64,000 bases of DNA, taken from contig NZ_JAJISD010000009.1 of the NCBI RefSeq assembly GCF_020880995.1, positions 1 to 64,000 of the forward strand, in the 5' to 3' direction. Shown here piece by piece: positions 16,563 through 26,390 of the stretch (its first letter is position 1; the number at the start of each line of letters is the position of its first letter). Source of the stretch: Reyranella aquatilis. GTDB taxonomy: Bacteria > Pseudomonadota > Alphaproteobacteria > Reyranellales > Reyranellaceae. The position numbers and the translations under genes are program-made. The notes under the pieces were generated by a model. It had not been told where the DNA came from and searched no databases. It saw nothing but the letters and a program-made list of their open reading frames with translations.

Positions 16563-17159
16563 ATGTCGAATTTCACCCTTCCGAAACTGCCCTATGCCGA
16601 TGACGCGCTCGCGCCGGTCGTTTCGGCCAACACCATCTCGTTCCACTACGGCAAGCATCACAAGGCCTATGTCGACAAGCTGAACGAGCTGGTCCCGGGC
16701 ACGGCCTACGAGGGTCTGTCCCTCGAAGACATCGTGAAGAAGTCGGCCAAGGACGAGAAGGGCAAGGCGATCTTCAACAACGCCGGCCAGATCTGGAACC
16801 ACACCTTCTACTGGAACAGCATGACGCCGAAGGGCGGCGAGCCGACCGGCAAGATCAAGTCGCTGCTCGACGACAGCTTCGGCGGGCTGGACGCCTTCAA
16901 GGCCGCCTTCAAGGCCGCCGCGGTGGGCCAGTTCGGCAGCGGCTGGGCGTGGCTCGTGAAGGGTGCGGACGGCAAGCTCAAGATCGAGACGACCGCCAAT
17001 GCCGACACGCCGATGGCGCATGGCGGCAAGCCGCTCCTCGTCGCCGACGTGTGGGAGCACGCCTACTACCTCGACTTCCAGAACCGCCGCCCGGATCACA
17101 TCCAGGCCTGGCTCGACAAGCTCGCGAACTGGTCGTTCGCCGACAAAAACCTCGACTAA
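16563..17159 (+). CDS. sodB: superoxide dismutase, Fe type
   Basis: A 198-residue Fe/Mn superoxide dismutase. Metal ligands His28, His80 (WNHTFYW), Asp162 and His166 (DVWEHAYY) are present. Gln76 in NNAGQIWNH is positioned as in iron-type SodB rather than in MnSOD. It removes cytosolic superoxide. The ATG at 16563 gives MSNFTLPKLPYADDAL, the family start. It neighbours bfr/bfd, forming an iron and oxidative-stress block, and is followed by a DUF3309 gene and a strong terminator. Confidence 0.95.
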   Translation: MSNFTLPKLPYADDALAPVVSANTISFHYGKHHKAYVDKLNELVPGTAYEGLSLEDIVKKSAKDEKGKAIFNNAGQIWNHTFYWNSMTPKGGEPTGKIKSLLDDSFGGLDAFKAAFKAAAVGQFGSGWAWLVKGADGKLKIETTANADTPMAHGGKPLLVADVWEHAYYLDFQNRRPDHIQAWLDKLANWSFADKNLD

Positions 17160-17169
17160 GGAGAACTGA

Positions 17170-17325
17170 ATGCTGGGCACCATCCTTTTGATCGTCCTGA
17201 TCCTCATCCTGATCGGGGCGCTGCCGACCTGGCCGCACAGCAGCGGCTGGGGCTACTACCCAAGCGGCGGCATCGGACTGGTGCTCATCATCGTGATCAT
17301 CCTGTTGCTGATGGGACGCATATAG
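17170..17325 (+). CDS. DUF3309 family small membrane protein
   Basis: A 51-residue protein starting MLGTILLIVLIL and ending LLLMGRI. It has two hydrophobic helices joined by a loop with LPTWPHSSGWGYYPSGG, the pattern of DUF3309 proteins widespread in alphaproteobacteria. Its function is unknown; relatives are often found near stress genes. It begins 10 bp after the sodB stop, after AGGAGAAC, and so is probably co-transcribed with sodB. Confidence 0.88.
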   Translation: MLGTILLIVLILILIGALPTWPHSSGWGYYPSGGIGLVLIIVIILLLMGRI

Positions 17326-17343
17326 CGACCCATCCGACGATCA

Positions 17344-17373
17344 GGGGGCACCTTCGGGTGCCCCCTTTTGTTT
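17344..17373 (+). terminator. rho-independent terminator after sodB-DUF3309
   Basis: A perfect 9-bp stem, GGGGGCACC with GGTGCCCCC, closed by a TTCG tetraloop and followed by TTTTGTTT. On the opposite strand there is no T tract, so it ends the plus-strand sodB transcript rather than the convergent MFS transcript. Confidence 0.93.
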
Positions 17374-17390
17374 GGCCCCCCGGGTTGGCG

Positions 17391-18641
17391 TTACCTGGCG
17401 TTCACCGGCGCTGCACGATCCCAGAGATCCGTCCGCCACCACAAGGCGATGGAGACGGTGAAGAAGAGGCCCAGCAGGCTGTAGAAGCTGCCGGTCGCGC
17501 TGAAGCCCGTCCATTCGACGAGGGGACCGGAGAGGAGCAGCCCGAGAGGCAGGCCATAGACCGCGAGCATGCGAACCCCCATGACGCAGCCGCGCAGCGC
17601 CGGGTTGGTGACCCGCAGCAGGATCACCGCCATGGGGATCATGCAGAAGCTCTGGAAAAATCCGGAGACGAACAGAACGATCTCGCCCAGCAGCGGCGTG
17701 GTGAGCCATGAAAAGACGAGGTTGAGCGACATCCAGACCAACGCGCTCACAATCATGGTCCGTCCCGGCCGGATATGGGCGCCGTACATCGACACCATGA
17801 TCGACCCGGTCAGCGCACCGCCGGCGAAAAAGGCGATCAGCCAGCCCAGCCCGGTCTGGTTCATGCCGTAGACGTCCTTGGCGACATAGGCGAGCAACGA
17901 GCCCGTCAGCGGATAGGCCGCGAAATTCACCAGGAAAGCGAGCAGCATCACGGCACGCACCACGGGCGTGGACCACACGTAGGCGAAGCCCTGTCGCAGG
18001 GCGCCCAGTGCCGTCGGCATCGTCTCGCCGTCGCTCACCACCCGCAGCCGGCGAATACCGACACCGAACGTCAAGGAGAGGCAAACGGCATAGACCGCGC
18101 AGACGGCGACATAGGCCAGCCCCGAACCGAGCGCGGCGACCAGCGCGGCCCCGGACAGCGCCCCGACGATGCGGGCGGAGTCCGCAGTCGTGCGCGACAC
18201 GCCCATGGCGCGCATGAGGTAATCGGCGGGCATGGTCTCGCCGACCAGCAGGTTGCGCATGGTGATGTCCGAGGGGCGCACCAGCCCCATCACGGTGGCC
18301 AGGATGAAGACCGGGACGGGAGCCGCGAGACCGCTCAGGAAGAGCGCCGTCAGGCACAGGGCCAGGATCAGGTAGGCCAGCCGCATCAGCAGCAGGACGT
18401 TGCGATTGCCGATCCGGTCACCGGCCATGCCGAACAGAGGCGAGATCAGCGTCCCCAGGAACTGCAGCGAGCCGAACACGGCAAGCGCCAGCACCGAGCC
18501 GGTCGAGACCAGAACGAACCAGCCCAGGATCACCCCCTCCATTTCGAACGCCCATGAGGCAAGGAGGTCGGCCGGCCATTGGAAGCGGAAGCTGCGGATT
18601 CGGAAGGGCGCCAGCGCCGGCGCGCGCGCGATGAGGCTCAC
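17391..18641 (-). CDS. MFS transporter (EntS-like, 12 helices)
   Basis: A 416-residue membrane protein with about twelve hydrophobic segments. The loop between helices 2 and 3 reads GMAGDRIGNRN, the MFS motif A region, and the length matches the EntS/MFS_3 exporter group. The start is GTG. The substrate is unknown; siderophore or drug efflux is typical of the group, and the adjacent iron genes make iron-related efflux possible but unproven. Convergent with sodB-DUF3309. Confidence 0.82.
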   Translation of the reverse strand: MSLIARAPALAPFRIRSFRFQWPADLLASWAFEMEGVILGWFVLVSTGSVLALAVFGSLQFLGTLISPLFGMAGDRIGNRNVLLLMRLAYLILALCLTALFLSGLAAPVPVFILATVMGLVRPSDITMRNLLVGETMPADYLMRAMGVSRTTADSARIVGALSGAALVAALGSGLAYVAVCAVYAVCLSLTFGVGIRRLRVVSDGETMPTALGALRQGFAYVWSTPVVRAVMLLAFLVNFAAYPLTGSLLAYVAKDVYGMNQTGLGWLIAFFAGGALTGSIMVSMYGAHIRPGRTMIVSALVWMSLNLVFSWLTTPLLGEIVLFVSGFFQSFCMIPMAVILLRVTNPALRGCVMGVRMLAVYGLPLGLLLSGPLVEWTGFSATGSFYSLLGLFFTVSIALWWRTDLWDRAAPVNAR

Positions 18642-18938
18642 GTCTTGCTTTGTTCCCTCCCCCTGCGCCTTTTGGGCTCGGACGCTTCAAGGGACCACAA
18701 ACCTGCGCGCCCCGAGGGGAGACTGCAATAATCGCCTCGGCATGGCGCGCCCGCACTAATGGCCGGGCTCGGCCTTACAAAACCCTAAATTTAGTAGCCT
18801 TATTGCGTCTCTCAGCCTGTGAATATCAGTCGCGCCCCGTTGCGTTGCGATGCGGCTCAGCGCATTGTGCTGATGGTTGCCGTCAAGCGGTAAAGGGCTC
18901 GAGGCCGCGCGCGGGTTTTGCCTTTGGAGAAGTCCGCG

Positions 18939-20753
18939 ATGAGCGGTGCCGTAAAGCGTACGAAGTTTCATCTGATCCTGATCAAGCCGACTCATTACGA
19001 CGATGATGGCTATCCGATCACTTGGCTGCGGTCGCACATTCCGTCCAATACCCTCGCCGCGCTCTACGGGCTGGGCGAGGATTGCCGCGCGCGCGAAGTT
19101 CTGGGCCCCGACGTCGACATCGTCATCCACCCGATCGACGAGACCAATACCCGCGTCCGTCCCGACCGGCTTCTGGCCCAGGTCGAACGCAGCGGCGGCA
19201 AGGGACTCGTCTGCCTGGTCGGCGTCCAGACCAACCAGTTCCCGCACGCGGTCGACCTCGCCCGCAAGTTCCTGAAGCTGGGTCGCCTGCCGGTGTCGAT
19301 CGGCGGCTTCCACGTGTCGGGCTGCCTGTCGATGCTGCCGGTAACGCCGCCCGAGATCCAGGAAGCCATGGACATGGGCATCTCGATCTTCGCCGGCGAG
19401 GCCGAGGAAGGCCGCTTCGACCTCGTGCTGCGCGACGCGATGAACGGCACGATGAAGCCGCTCTACAACTACATGGACGACCTGCCGAACCTCGGAGGCG
19501 CCCCGACGCCGCACCTGCCGCCGTCGGCGCTGGCGCGCAACGAGGGCGGGATGTCGAGCTTCGACCTCGGCCGCGGCTGCCCGTTCCAGTGCTCGTTCTG
19601 CACCATCATCAACGTGCAGGGCCGCAAGAGCCGTTTCCGCACCGCCGACGATCTCGAAGCGATCATCCGCGAGAACTACAAGCAGGGCATCACGTCGTTC
19701 TTCATCACCGACGACAACATGGCCCGCAACAAGCACTGGGAAGACTTCTTCGACCGGCTCATCGAGCTGAAGGAGAACGAGGGCATCCAGCTGTCACTGA
19801 TCATCCAGGTCGACACCCAGTGCCACCGCATTCCGAACTTCATCCATAAGGCGCGCTGGGCCGGCGTCTATCGCGTCTTCATCGGCCTCGAGAACGTCAA
19901 CCCGGACAATCTGCTGGCCGCCAAGAAGCGCCAGAACAAGATCACCGAGTACCGCAAGATGCTGCAGGCCTGGCACAACAGCGGTGCCTCGACCTGGGCC
20001 GGCTACATCCTGGGCTTCCCGGGCGACACGCGCGAATCGATCCTGCGCGACATGGAGATCATCAAGAAGGAGCTGCCGCTCGACATCCTCGAGCTGTTCA
20101 TGCTCACGCCGCTGCCGGGCTCGGAAGACCACCAGACCCTGTGGAAGCAGGGCGTCTGGATGGATCCCGACCTCAACAAGTACGACGTGCATCATCGCTG
20201 CGTGCATCATCCGAAGATGAGCGACGCGGAGTTCGAGCAGGTCTATCGCGAGGCGTGGAAGTCCTACTACACGCCCGAGCACATCGAGACGGTGGCGCGC
20301 CGCCACGGGGCGATCCCGGGCCGCGACCCGGCCGAGCCCGCGCGCTTCATGACCATGTTCAAGATCATGTTCGAGGCCGAGGGCGTGCATCCGCTGGAAG
20401 GCGGCGCGGTGCGCATGAAGTACCGGCTCGATCGCCGCCACGGAATGCCGATCGAGCCGATCGGCGTGTTCCATTACAAGGTGGCGAAGGATTTCTGGCG
20501 CAAGCTGAAGATCTACACGCGCCTCACGCTGCAGGGCATCGCCATCGGCCGCAAGGTCAAGAACGACCCGAAGCGCCTCGAATATACCGACCTCGCGCTG
20601 CAGCCAGTGGTCGACGAGGATATGGACAAGCTGTCGCTGTTCGCCGAGACGGCAGGTGGCGGTGCGGCCGTCAACAAGCGCCGCGGCGAGGACCTCGCCC
20701 GCGCCAAGGTCGCGGCCCAGCAGAACCAGCAGCGCCTCGCCGCCGCGGAATAG
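18939..20753 (+). CDS. B12-binding-domain radical SAM protein
   Basis: A 604-residue enzyme. The N-terminal half (about residues 10-180) is cobalamin-binding-like, with LVGVQTNQFPHA and VSIGGFHVSG. Residues 214-221 give the CPFQCSFC motif whose three cysteines bind the [4Fe-4S] cluster that cleaves SAM. The radical SAM barrel follows to about residue 450, then a C-terminal extension with ALQPVVDEDM and an Ala/Gln-rich tail. Start ATG at 18939 with GGAGA upstream. Such enzymes methylate or rearrange unactivated carbons; the substrate is unknown. No biosynthetic neighbours are adjacent on its strand. Confidence 0.85.
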   Translation: MSGAVKRTKFHLILIKPTHYDDDGYPITWLRSHIPSNTLAALYGLGEDCRAREVLGPDVDIVIHPIDETNTRVRPDRLLAQVERSGGKGLVCLVGVQTNQFPHAVDLARKFLKLGRLPVSIGGFHVSGCLSMLPVTPPEIQEAMDMGISIFAGEAEEGRFDLVLRDAMNGTMKPLYNYMDDLPNLGGAPTPHLPPSALARNEGGMSSFDLGRGCPFQCSFCTIINVQGRKSRFRTADDLEAIIRENYKQGITSFFITDDNMARNKHWEDFFDRLIELKENEGIQLSLIIQVDTQCHRIPNFIHKARWAGVYRVFIGLENVNPDNLLAAKKRQNKITEYRKMLQAWHNSGASTWAGYILGFPGDTRESILRDMEIIKKELPLDILELFMLTPLPGSEDHQTLWKQGVWMDPDLNKYDVHHRCVHHPKMSDAEFEQVYREAWKSYYTPEHIETVARRHGAIPGRDPAEPARFMTMFKIMFEAEGVHPLEGGAVRMKYRLDRRHGMPIEPIGVFHYKVAKDFWRKLKIYTRLTLQGIAIGRKVKNDPKRLEYTDLALQPVVDEDMDKLSLFAETAGGGAAVNKRRGEDLARAKVAAQQNQQRLAAAE

Positions 20754-20811
20754 CGGCCCCAGAGCTGGCGGCGCGTCCTTGCGCCGGGCCGCCAGTCCGT
20801 CCCGCTTTCCC

Positions 20812-20990
20812 TGGAGTGTCTTTCGGCGAGATTAAATCGAGCCGAGCATTCCAACACTGACCTCACTCTGAGGAGCACTCCGCCGGAGCGCGTCTCGAAG
20901 GCTGGGCGCGCGCACCTTGCCTGTTGCCCATCCTTCGAGACGGTCGCTCAGGATGAGGCGAGTGGGTCGATGTGTGATGGAAGCGCTCTA
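20812..20990. repeat. MITE-like inverted-repeat element, copy 3 (inverted)
   Basis: A 179-bp diverged copy in the opposite orientation to copies 1 and 2. The left end (TGGAGTGTCTTTCGGCGAG, then ATCGAGCCGAGCATTCCAAC) corresponds to the complement of the right end of copy 1. The right end GGAAGCGCTCTA matches the complement of the left end. The REP core is at about 20868-20957. The terminal CTA is the complement of the TAG stop codon of the TauD-family gene. Confidence 0.65.
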
Positions 20991-21866
20991 GTGAACGACC
21001 GGCGGCTTCACTTCGCTTAGCCCGTCCGACTCGGTGGCCGAGATGGTGGTGCGCACCATCGAACGCTCGCGCGCATAGTCCCACGGACGGCCGCGATGGA
21101 GCATGGCGCGATTGTCCCACATGACGGCATCGCCCTGACGCCATTTGTGGCTGTAGACGAACTCCGGCCGGGTCGCCTCGTCGAGCAGATGCGCCAGCAA
21201 CTGGCGAGCATCGCGATCGTCCATGCCGTCGATCGCATAGGCGTGGCTCGCGACATAGAGCGCCCGGCGGTCGTTGGTCGGATTGCGCCAGTTCAGCCGC
21301 CAGCGCACCGGCGGCAGCGCCTTGCGCTCCTCGGCGTTGGCGAGGTCGGGATGGATCTGGTCGCGGCTGTTTGCATAGGAATGTGTCGCGACGGCCGTCT
21401 TCAGCTTCTCCTGCAGATCGGCCGGCAGGCGCTCCCAGGCGAGCCGCGTCGAGGTGTATTCGGTCTCGCCGCCCTCGCCGGGCAGCACGCGCGCGGTCAG
21501 GACCGAGGCCAACGCCGGCGTCTTCTTGAACGACGAATCGGTGTGCCAGAGCGCGTTGGCCTTGGCGACCAGCACCTGGCGATGGTCCGGCGGCACGATC
21601 TCGCCCTGGGGACCGACATTGGTCAGGCGCGAATAGAAGCTGTTCTCGCCCAGCGATGCAGCCTTGGTCAGCTCGAGCGGCCCGAAGGCCCGGCTGTAGG
21701 CGACCTGGATGTCGTCGGCGATCTGCTGGTCTCGAAACACCAGAAGCGAATGTGTCTCGAAGGCCTTTCGGACCTCCGTGTAGGCCTGGGCGTCGATCGC
21801 CACGTCGAGCAGGGAAACGCCCTTCACTTCGACGCCGAAGCCATCGGCCAGCGGGACCAGTTCCAT
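20988..21866 (-). CDS. TauD/TfdA-family 2-oxoglutarate dioxygenase
   Basis: A 292-residue non-haem iron oxygenase. The facial triad is visible: His108 and Asp110 in ALWHTDSSF, and distal His257 in [10 protein letters not shown]; Arg272 would bind 2-oxoglutarate. Family members hydroxylate taurine, aryloxyacetates or alkyl sulfates, releasing the heteroatom group; which substrate applies here is unknown. It is divergent from NAD kinase. The stop codon TAG lies in the end of the repeat element downstream. Confidence 0.9.
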   Translation of the reverse strand: MELVPLADGFGVEVKGVSLLDVAIDAQAYTEVRKAFETHSLLVFRDQQIADDIQVAYSRAFGPLELTKAASLGENSFYSRLTNVGPQGEIVPPDHRQVLVAKANALWHTDSSFKKTPALASVLTARVLPGEGGETEYTSTRLAWERLPADLQEKLKTAVATHSYANSRDQIHPDLANAEERKALPPVRWRLNWRNPTNDRRALYVASHAYAIDGMDDRDARQLLAHLLDEATRPEFVYSHKWRQGDAVMWDNRAMLHRGRPWDYARERSMVRTTISATESDGLSEVKPPVVH

Positions 21867-21978
21867 CGCGTTCCTCCTCGCGGTTTTCTTTGTGCGGGGA
21901 TTTTATCGCAACGCCACGGGGGGCGGCTATAGTACGATTCCTGCATCCCCTGCACCCGAGACATTGCTGAACCGCAAG

Positions 21979-22761
21979 ATGGCCGTCCGCCCCTCGTCCG
22001 CTCCCCGTATCGCCTTCGTCTGCGCCGCCACCTCGGTCGCGCGCGCGGCCAAGGCGCGTCTGGAAAAGCGCTATGGCGCGGCGACGACGGCCGAGGCGGA
22101 CGTCATCGTGGCCCTGGGCGGCGACGGTCTCATGCTGCAGGCCCTGCACCGCAACATGCGGCGCCTGAAGCCGATCTACGGCATGAATCTCGGCACGGTC
22201 GGCTTCCTGCTCAACACCTTCAAGGAGAGCGGCCTGCTGCAGCGCCTGCAGAAGGCCCGGCAGGTCGAGCTGACGCCCCTGCGCATGGAGGCGACCAACA
22301 CGCACGGCAGGACTTCGACCGTGCTCGCCATCAACGAGGTGTCGCTGCTGCGCTCCAGCCGCCAGACCGCCCGCATCGAAGTCGCGGTGGACGGCAAGAA
22401 GCGCCTGGAAGAGCTTCATTGCGACGGCGTGCTGGTGGCGACGCCCGCCGGCTCGACCGCCTACAACCTCTCCGCCCATGGGCCGATCCTGCCGCTGGGC
22501 GCCGGCCTCTTGGCGCTCACGCCGATCAACGCCTTCCGGCCGCGCCGGTGGCGCGGTGCGCTGCTCCCGCGCGCCTCCAGGGTGGAGTTCACGATCCTCG
22601 ATCCGAAGAAGCGCCCGGTCGCGGCGGCGGCGGACTCGGTCGAGATCCCCAATGTCGCCCGTGTCGCCGTGACCGAGGCCATCGATACCCGGCTCACCCT
22701 GTTGTTCGATCCCGAGCACGATCTCGAGGAACGCATCCTCAAGGAGCAGTTCGATCCTTGA
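21979..22761 (+). CDS. nadK: NAD kinase
   Basis: A 260-residue NAD kinase. [11 protein letters not shown] carries the GGDG phosphate-binding motif, AINEVSLLR the NE motif and [20 protein letters not shown] the conserved C-terminal domain loop. It phosphorylates NAD to NADP in the cytosol. The ATG at 21979 gives a normal N-terminus. The downstream AbrB-family gene starts with TTG inside the nadK stop (TTGA), so the two are translationally coupled. Confidence 0.94.
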   Translation: MAVRPSSAPRIAFVCAATSVARAAKARLEKRYGAATTAEADVIVALGGDGLMLQALHRNMRRLKPIYGMNLGTVGFLLNTFKESGLLQRLQKARQVELTPLRMEATNTHGRTSTVLAINEVSLLRSSRQTARIEVAVDGKKRLEELHCDGVLVATPAGSTAYNLSAHGPILPLGAGLLALTPINAFRPRRWRGALLPRASRVEFTILDPKKRPVAAAADSVEIPNVARVAVTEAIDTRLTLLFDPEHDLEERILKEQFDP

Positions 22762-23846
22762 GCGGCAAGGACATCCCCTTCAAACCTGAAAAGAAGAAGA
22801 TCATCGGTCACGAGGGCTGGCAGCCCCTCGTGCTGGCGCTCGTCATCGGCACCGCCGGCGGCTTCCTGTTCGACTGGCTGCGCATGCCGCTCGCCTGGAT
22901 GCTGGGCGCCTGCGTCTTCTCGACCGTGGCGGCGTTCCTCGGCCTGCGCATCGGCATGAGGGTGCGGCTGCGCCAGGGCATGATCATCATCCTGGGCGTG
23001 CTGCTGGGCTCGGGCTTCACGCCCGAACTGGTGCAACGGCTGGGCGAATGGGCCGTCAGCCTCTGCGTGCTCACCGGCATGACCATGACCGGCGCGGCGC
23101 TCTGTTACGCCTGGTTGCGGCGATTCACCGGCTGGGACAGGGTGACATGCTACTTCGCCGCCATGCCGGGCGGCCTCAACGACATGACCATCATGGGGGG
23201 CGCCATGGGCGGCGAGGAACGCGCCATCGCCCTGGCCCACGCGCTGCGTATCCTCACCGTCGTGTTGACGATCCCCGTCTGGTACCGGCTGGTGAACGGT
23301 GCGCAGACCAGCGTGCTCACCATGGTCCATGGCCCGACGGGCAACGACTGGAAGGACTATGCCATCCTGATCGGCTGCGGCGTGGTCGGCGCGGTCGCCG
23401 GCCGCCTGCTGCGCCTGCCGGCCAGCTTCATGATGGGGCCGATGATCGTGAGCGCGATCGCCCATCTTGGCGGCCTAACCAACTCCCAGCCGCCGGGCTT
23501 CCTGGTGGCGGCCGCGCAGGTCGTGGTCGGCACCGGCATCGGCTGCCGCTTCGTCGGCGCCAACTTCGACAAGCTGCACAAGGAAATGGCCGCCTCGATC
23601 GGCGCCGCCTTCATCCTGATCGCCTGCGCCGTCGGCTTCGCCGAGATCACCCACGCGCTGACAGGCCTCAACCTCGACGCCACGGTCCTGAGCTACGCGC
23701 CTGGCGGCTTCGCGGAAATGAGCCTGATCGGCCTGGCCCTCGGCATCGAGATCGCGATGGTGGCGACCCACCATCTCTTCCGCCTGTTCCTGATCATCTT
23801 CACAGGCCCGATCGTCTTCCGGACCCTGCTGAAGCGCGATCATTGA
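22758..23846 (+). CDS. AbrB-family (PF05145-like) integral membrane protein
   Basis: A 362-residue membrane protein with about ten hydrophobic helices in two repeated halves. Each half contains a similar element: [15 protein letters not shown] in the first and [15 protein letters not shown] in the second, as in the AbrB/ammonia-monooxygenase-like family. [10 protein letters not shown] and [11 protein letters not shown] likewise repeat. The start is TTG at 22758, preceded by AAGGAG with 11 nt spacing and overlapping the nadK stop by 4 nt. Function is not established; relatives are sometimes annotated as regulators, but the sequence is that of a transporter-like membrane protein. Confidence 0.8.
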   Translation: MSGKDIPFKPEKKKIIGHEGWQPLVLALVIGTAGGFLFDWLRMPLAWMLGACVFSTVAAFLGLRIGMRVRLRQGMIIILGVLLGSGFTPELVQRLGEWAVSLCVLTGMTMTGAALCYAWLRRFTGWDRVTCYFAAMPGGLNDMTIMGGAMGGEERAIALAHALRILTVVLTIPVWYRLVNGAQTSVLTMVHGPTGNDWKDYAILIGCGVVGAVAGRLLRLPASFMMGPMIVSAIAHLGGLTNSQPPGFLVAAAQVVVGTGIGCRFVGANFDKLHKEMAASIGAAFILIACAVGFAEITHALTGLNLDATVLSYAPGGFAEMSLIGLALGIEIAMVATHHLFRLFLIIFTGPIVFRTLLKRDH

Positions 23847-23885
23847 TCATCCGAGCGCACCACCGGAGGGCGCGCACCATGAGCC

Positions 23886-24707
23886 TCACGCCCGAAGCGT
23901 GATGCCGCCGTCGACCACCAGCAGATGCCCGTTCACATAGGACGACTGGTCCGACGCGAGGAACAGCGCGGCGTTGGCCGTATCCCAACCCGTGCCCATC
24001 TTGCCGGTCGGCGAGGCGCGGTCACGGATGGCGATCATCTTCTCGTAGGCCTGGTTATGGTCCTTCTCGCTCTTGGCGTACTGCTCGGCCAGGAAGTCGA
24101 TCATCGGCGTGTGCATCAGGCCGGGCAGGATCGCATTGCAGCGGATGCCCTTCTCCGCGTACTGCGAGGCGATCGCCATGGTGAGTGAGTTCACCGCCCC
24201 CTTGCTGGCGTTGTAGGCGAGATACGAGATGCCCTTGGGGCTGCGGATCGAGGCGATCGAACTCACGTTCACGATCGCGCCCTTGCCCTGCCGTTCCATG
24301 ATCGGCAGCACATGCTTCGCCGTGAGGAAGAAGCTCTTTACGTTGACGTCGAACACGCGGTGCCACTCGTCCTCGCTGAGCTCCACCGGACCGCCCTGCG
24401 ACCCGATGCCGACATTGTTGTCGAGAATGTCGACCCGGCCCCACCTCGCCATGCAGGCATCGACCATCGCCTTCACGCTGGCATTGTGCGAGGCGTTGGC
24501 CTCGTGCGCGACGGCAACGCCGGGACCGACTTCCTTCTCGATCAGACCCACCGTCTCCTCGGCGGCGGCGCGCTTCAGGTCGACGCAGAATACCTTGGCG
24601 CCCTCGCGCGCGAAGGTGATCGCCGTGCACTTGCCGTTGCCCCAGCCCGGGCCGCTCGACCCCGCCCCGACCACGATCGCCACCCTGTCCTTAAGCTTGC
24701 CCGACAT
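23886..24707 (-). CDS. SDR-family oxidoreductase
   Basis: A 273-residue short-chain dehydrogenase. The nucleotide-binding loop is unusual, VGAGSSGPGWGNGK, with several extra residues relative to TGxxxGxG. The NNAG motif is changed to DNNVGIG. The catalytic Ser-Tyr-Lys set is intact (NVSSIASI, then AYNASKG). The C-terminal ASDQSSYVNGHLLVVDGG is typical. It oxidises or reduces an unknown alcohol/ketone. Convergent with the AbrB-family gene and divergent from the nucleoside deaminase. Confidence 0.88.
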   Translation of the reverse strand: MSGKLKDRVAIVVGAGSSGPGWGNGKCTAITFAREGAKVFCVDLKRAAAEETVGLIEKEVGPGVAVAHEANASHNASVKAMVDACMARWGRVDILDNNVGIGSQGGPVELSEDEWHRVFDVNVKSFFLTAKHVLPIMERQGKGAIVNVSSIASIRSPKGISYLAYNASKGAVNSLTMAIASQYAEKGIRCNAILPGLMHTPMIDFLAEQYAKSEKDHNQAYEKMIAIRDRASPTGKMGTGWDTANAALFLASDQSSYVNGHLLVVDGGITLRA

Positions 24708-24835
24708 GCCGCTTCGCTCCCATTCCCTCTTTCCTCGCCCATCTCATGAATGGCGAGGATTGAGACCGAGCCTAGCACGAACGGCTGGTTCGGAATCAGG
24801 ATGACGATGCGGCACGCCCCGTCCATGATCGCCCC

Positions 24836-25288
24836 ATGGACAATCAGCATCACGAGACGATGATGCGGCAGGCGCTCGAACTCGCCGCCGTCGCGGACAA
24901 GGAAGGCGACATGGGCGTCGGCGCGGTGATCGTGCGCGACGGCAAGATCGTCGGCCGCGGCCGCAACCGCATCCACACCGGAAACCCACTGGTGCATGCG
25001 GAGACCGATGCCATCGCCGATGCCTGTCGCGCGCTCGGCACGGACGACCTGTCGGGCACCACGCTGTACACCACCGTGGAGCCCTGCCCGATGTGCGCCG
25101 GCGCCTTGTTGAACGCCAAGATCGATCATTGGGTGCTCGGCCTCCGCTTCGCGACGGTGGGACGCCGCTTCGGCCGCTATTCGGTCGAGACGTTCGCGGA
25201 GTTCGTGGACGCGGACATCAAGTTCACGACCGGCATCCTGGAGGAAGACTGCCTGGCTCTGCGCAACCGCTACTTCGCGCGCAAGTGA
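24836..25288 (+). CDS. nucleoside/cytidine deaminase family protein
   Basis: A 150-residue zinc deaminase. Zinc and catalytic residues His54-Ala-Glu56 and PCPMC (Cys84, Cys87) match the dCMP/cytosine/guanine/tRNA-adenosine deaminase fold. Length and the C-terminal RYSVETFAEFVDADIKF region fit the nucleoside deaminase group rather than TadA, but guanine or tRNA activity cannot be excluded. No obvious operon partners are seen. Confidence 0.88.
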   Translation: MDNQHHETMMRQALELAAVADKEGDMGVGAVIVRDGKIVGRGRNRIHTGNPLVHAETDAIADACRALGTDDLSGTTLYTTVEPCPMCAGALLNAKIDHWVLGLRFATVGRRFGRYSVETFAEFVDADIKFTTGILEEDCLALRNRYFARK

Positions 25289-25418
25289 TGGGCGGACGCG
25301 AGGCCGGTACCGAGCTCCAGCTCGCGCATCGGAGACCCTCCCGTCGGTGAGGCAAGGCTGGCGAGTCTGGCTCCCGCATGGAATGCTCCGGACAAGAACA
25401 AGAACCGGAGGAGCGTCC

Positions 25419-26378
25419 ATGCGTCGTCGTGCGTTCACCGCCTCGGCCCTTGCAACTGCGCTGGCGTCCCCCGCGATCGCCCAGCCGCAATGGCCGAGCA
25501 AGCCGCTCCGCCTTGTCATCCCCTACCCACCCGGCGGCCCGTCGGACGTGTCGAGCCGCATCGTCATGGAGCGCGCCGCCCACCTGCTGGGCCAGAGCGT
25601 GCTGTTCGACAACAAGGCCGGCGCCTCGGGCATGATCGGCGCGGAGTTCGTGAAGAACCAGCCGGTCGATCATCACACGTTCCTGACGACCACCACGGCA
25701 ATGGTCTGCATCACACGGCACCTGCAGCCGATCCCCTTCGATCCGGAGCGCGACATCGTCCCCGTATCCCGCATGGCGACCTCGTGGGGCGCCTTCGCCG
25801 TGCATCCGTCGGTGCCGGCCAACACGGTCGCGGAGTTCGTGGCCTACGCCAAGGCCAATCCCGGCAAGCTCAACTACGGCTCGGCCGGGCTCGCCACCAT
25901 CACCCACCTGTTCGGGGAGATGCTCTGCCTCGAAGCCGGCATCAGGATGACCCACGTCCCCTATCGCGGCAGCGCGCCCGCCACCAACGCGCTTCTGGCC
26001 GGCGAGATCCAGGCCCAGTTCGACCAGACGACCCTGCCCCACATCAAGGCGGGCAGGCTGCGGGCGTTGGCGATGCTTGCCGAGGTACGCCACCCGGATT
26101 TCCCCGACGTCCCGACCCTCCAGGAGACGGGCTACGGCAAGGAAGGCGGCGATTCCTGGTTCGGCATCCTGGCACCGGCCGGCACCTCGCCCGAGGCGGT
26201 CACGCGCCTCGATCAGGCGATCGCCGAAGCCCTGCGCGCGCCGGACATCATGGCCAAAGTCCACAATGGCGGCATGCGGGTGACCTATCTCAACCCGGCA
26301 GACTTCAGGAAGCAGATCGGCGCCGAGAGCGACCTGTTCGGCGCGATCATCAGAAAGGGCGGCATCAAGCTGCCGTAA
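25419..26378 (+). CDS. tripartite tricarboxylate transporter binding protein (Bug/TctC)
   Basis: A 319-residue periplasmic binding protein. The ATG at 25419 follows GGAGGAG and starts a signal peptide (MRRRAFTASALATALASPAIA). The mature protein begins QPQWPSKPLRLVIPYPPGGPSD, the Bug-family hallmark, with later LNYGSAGLATITHL and HVPYRGSAPATN. These bind carboxylates for TctAB-type transport. No tctA/tctB gene is adjacent, so it is an orphan, as is common for this expanded family. The ligand is unknown. Confidence 0.9.
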   Translation: MRRRAFTASALATALASPAIAQPQWPSKPLRLVIPYPPGGPSDVSSRIVMERAAHLLGQSVLFDNKAGASGMIGAEFVKNQPVDHHTFLTTTTAMVCITRHLQPIPFDPERDIVPVSRMATSWGAFAVHPSVPANTVAEFVAYAKANPGKLNYGSAGLATITHLFGEMLCLEAGIRMTHVPYRGSAPATNALLAGEIQAQFDQTTLPHIKAGRLRALAMLAEVRHPDFPDVPTLQETGYGKEGGDSWFGILAPAGTSPEAVTRLDQAIAEALRAPDIMAKVHNGGMRVTYLNPADFRKQIGAESDLFGAIIRKGGIKLP

Positions 26379-26390
26379 GGGCGAAGAACT

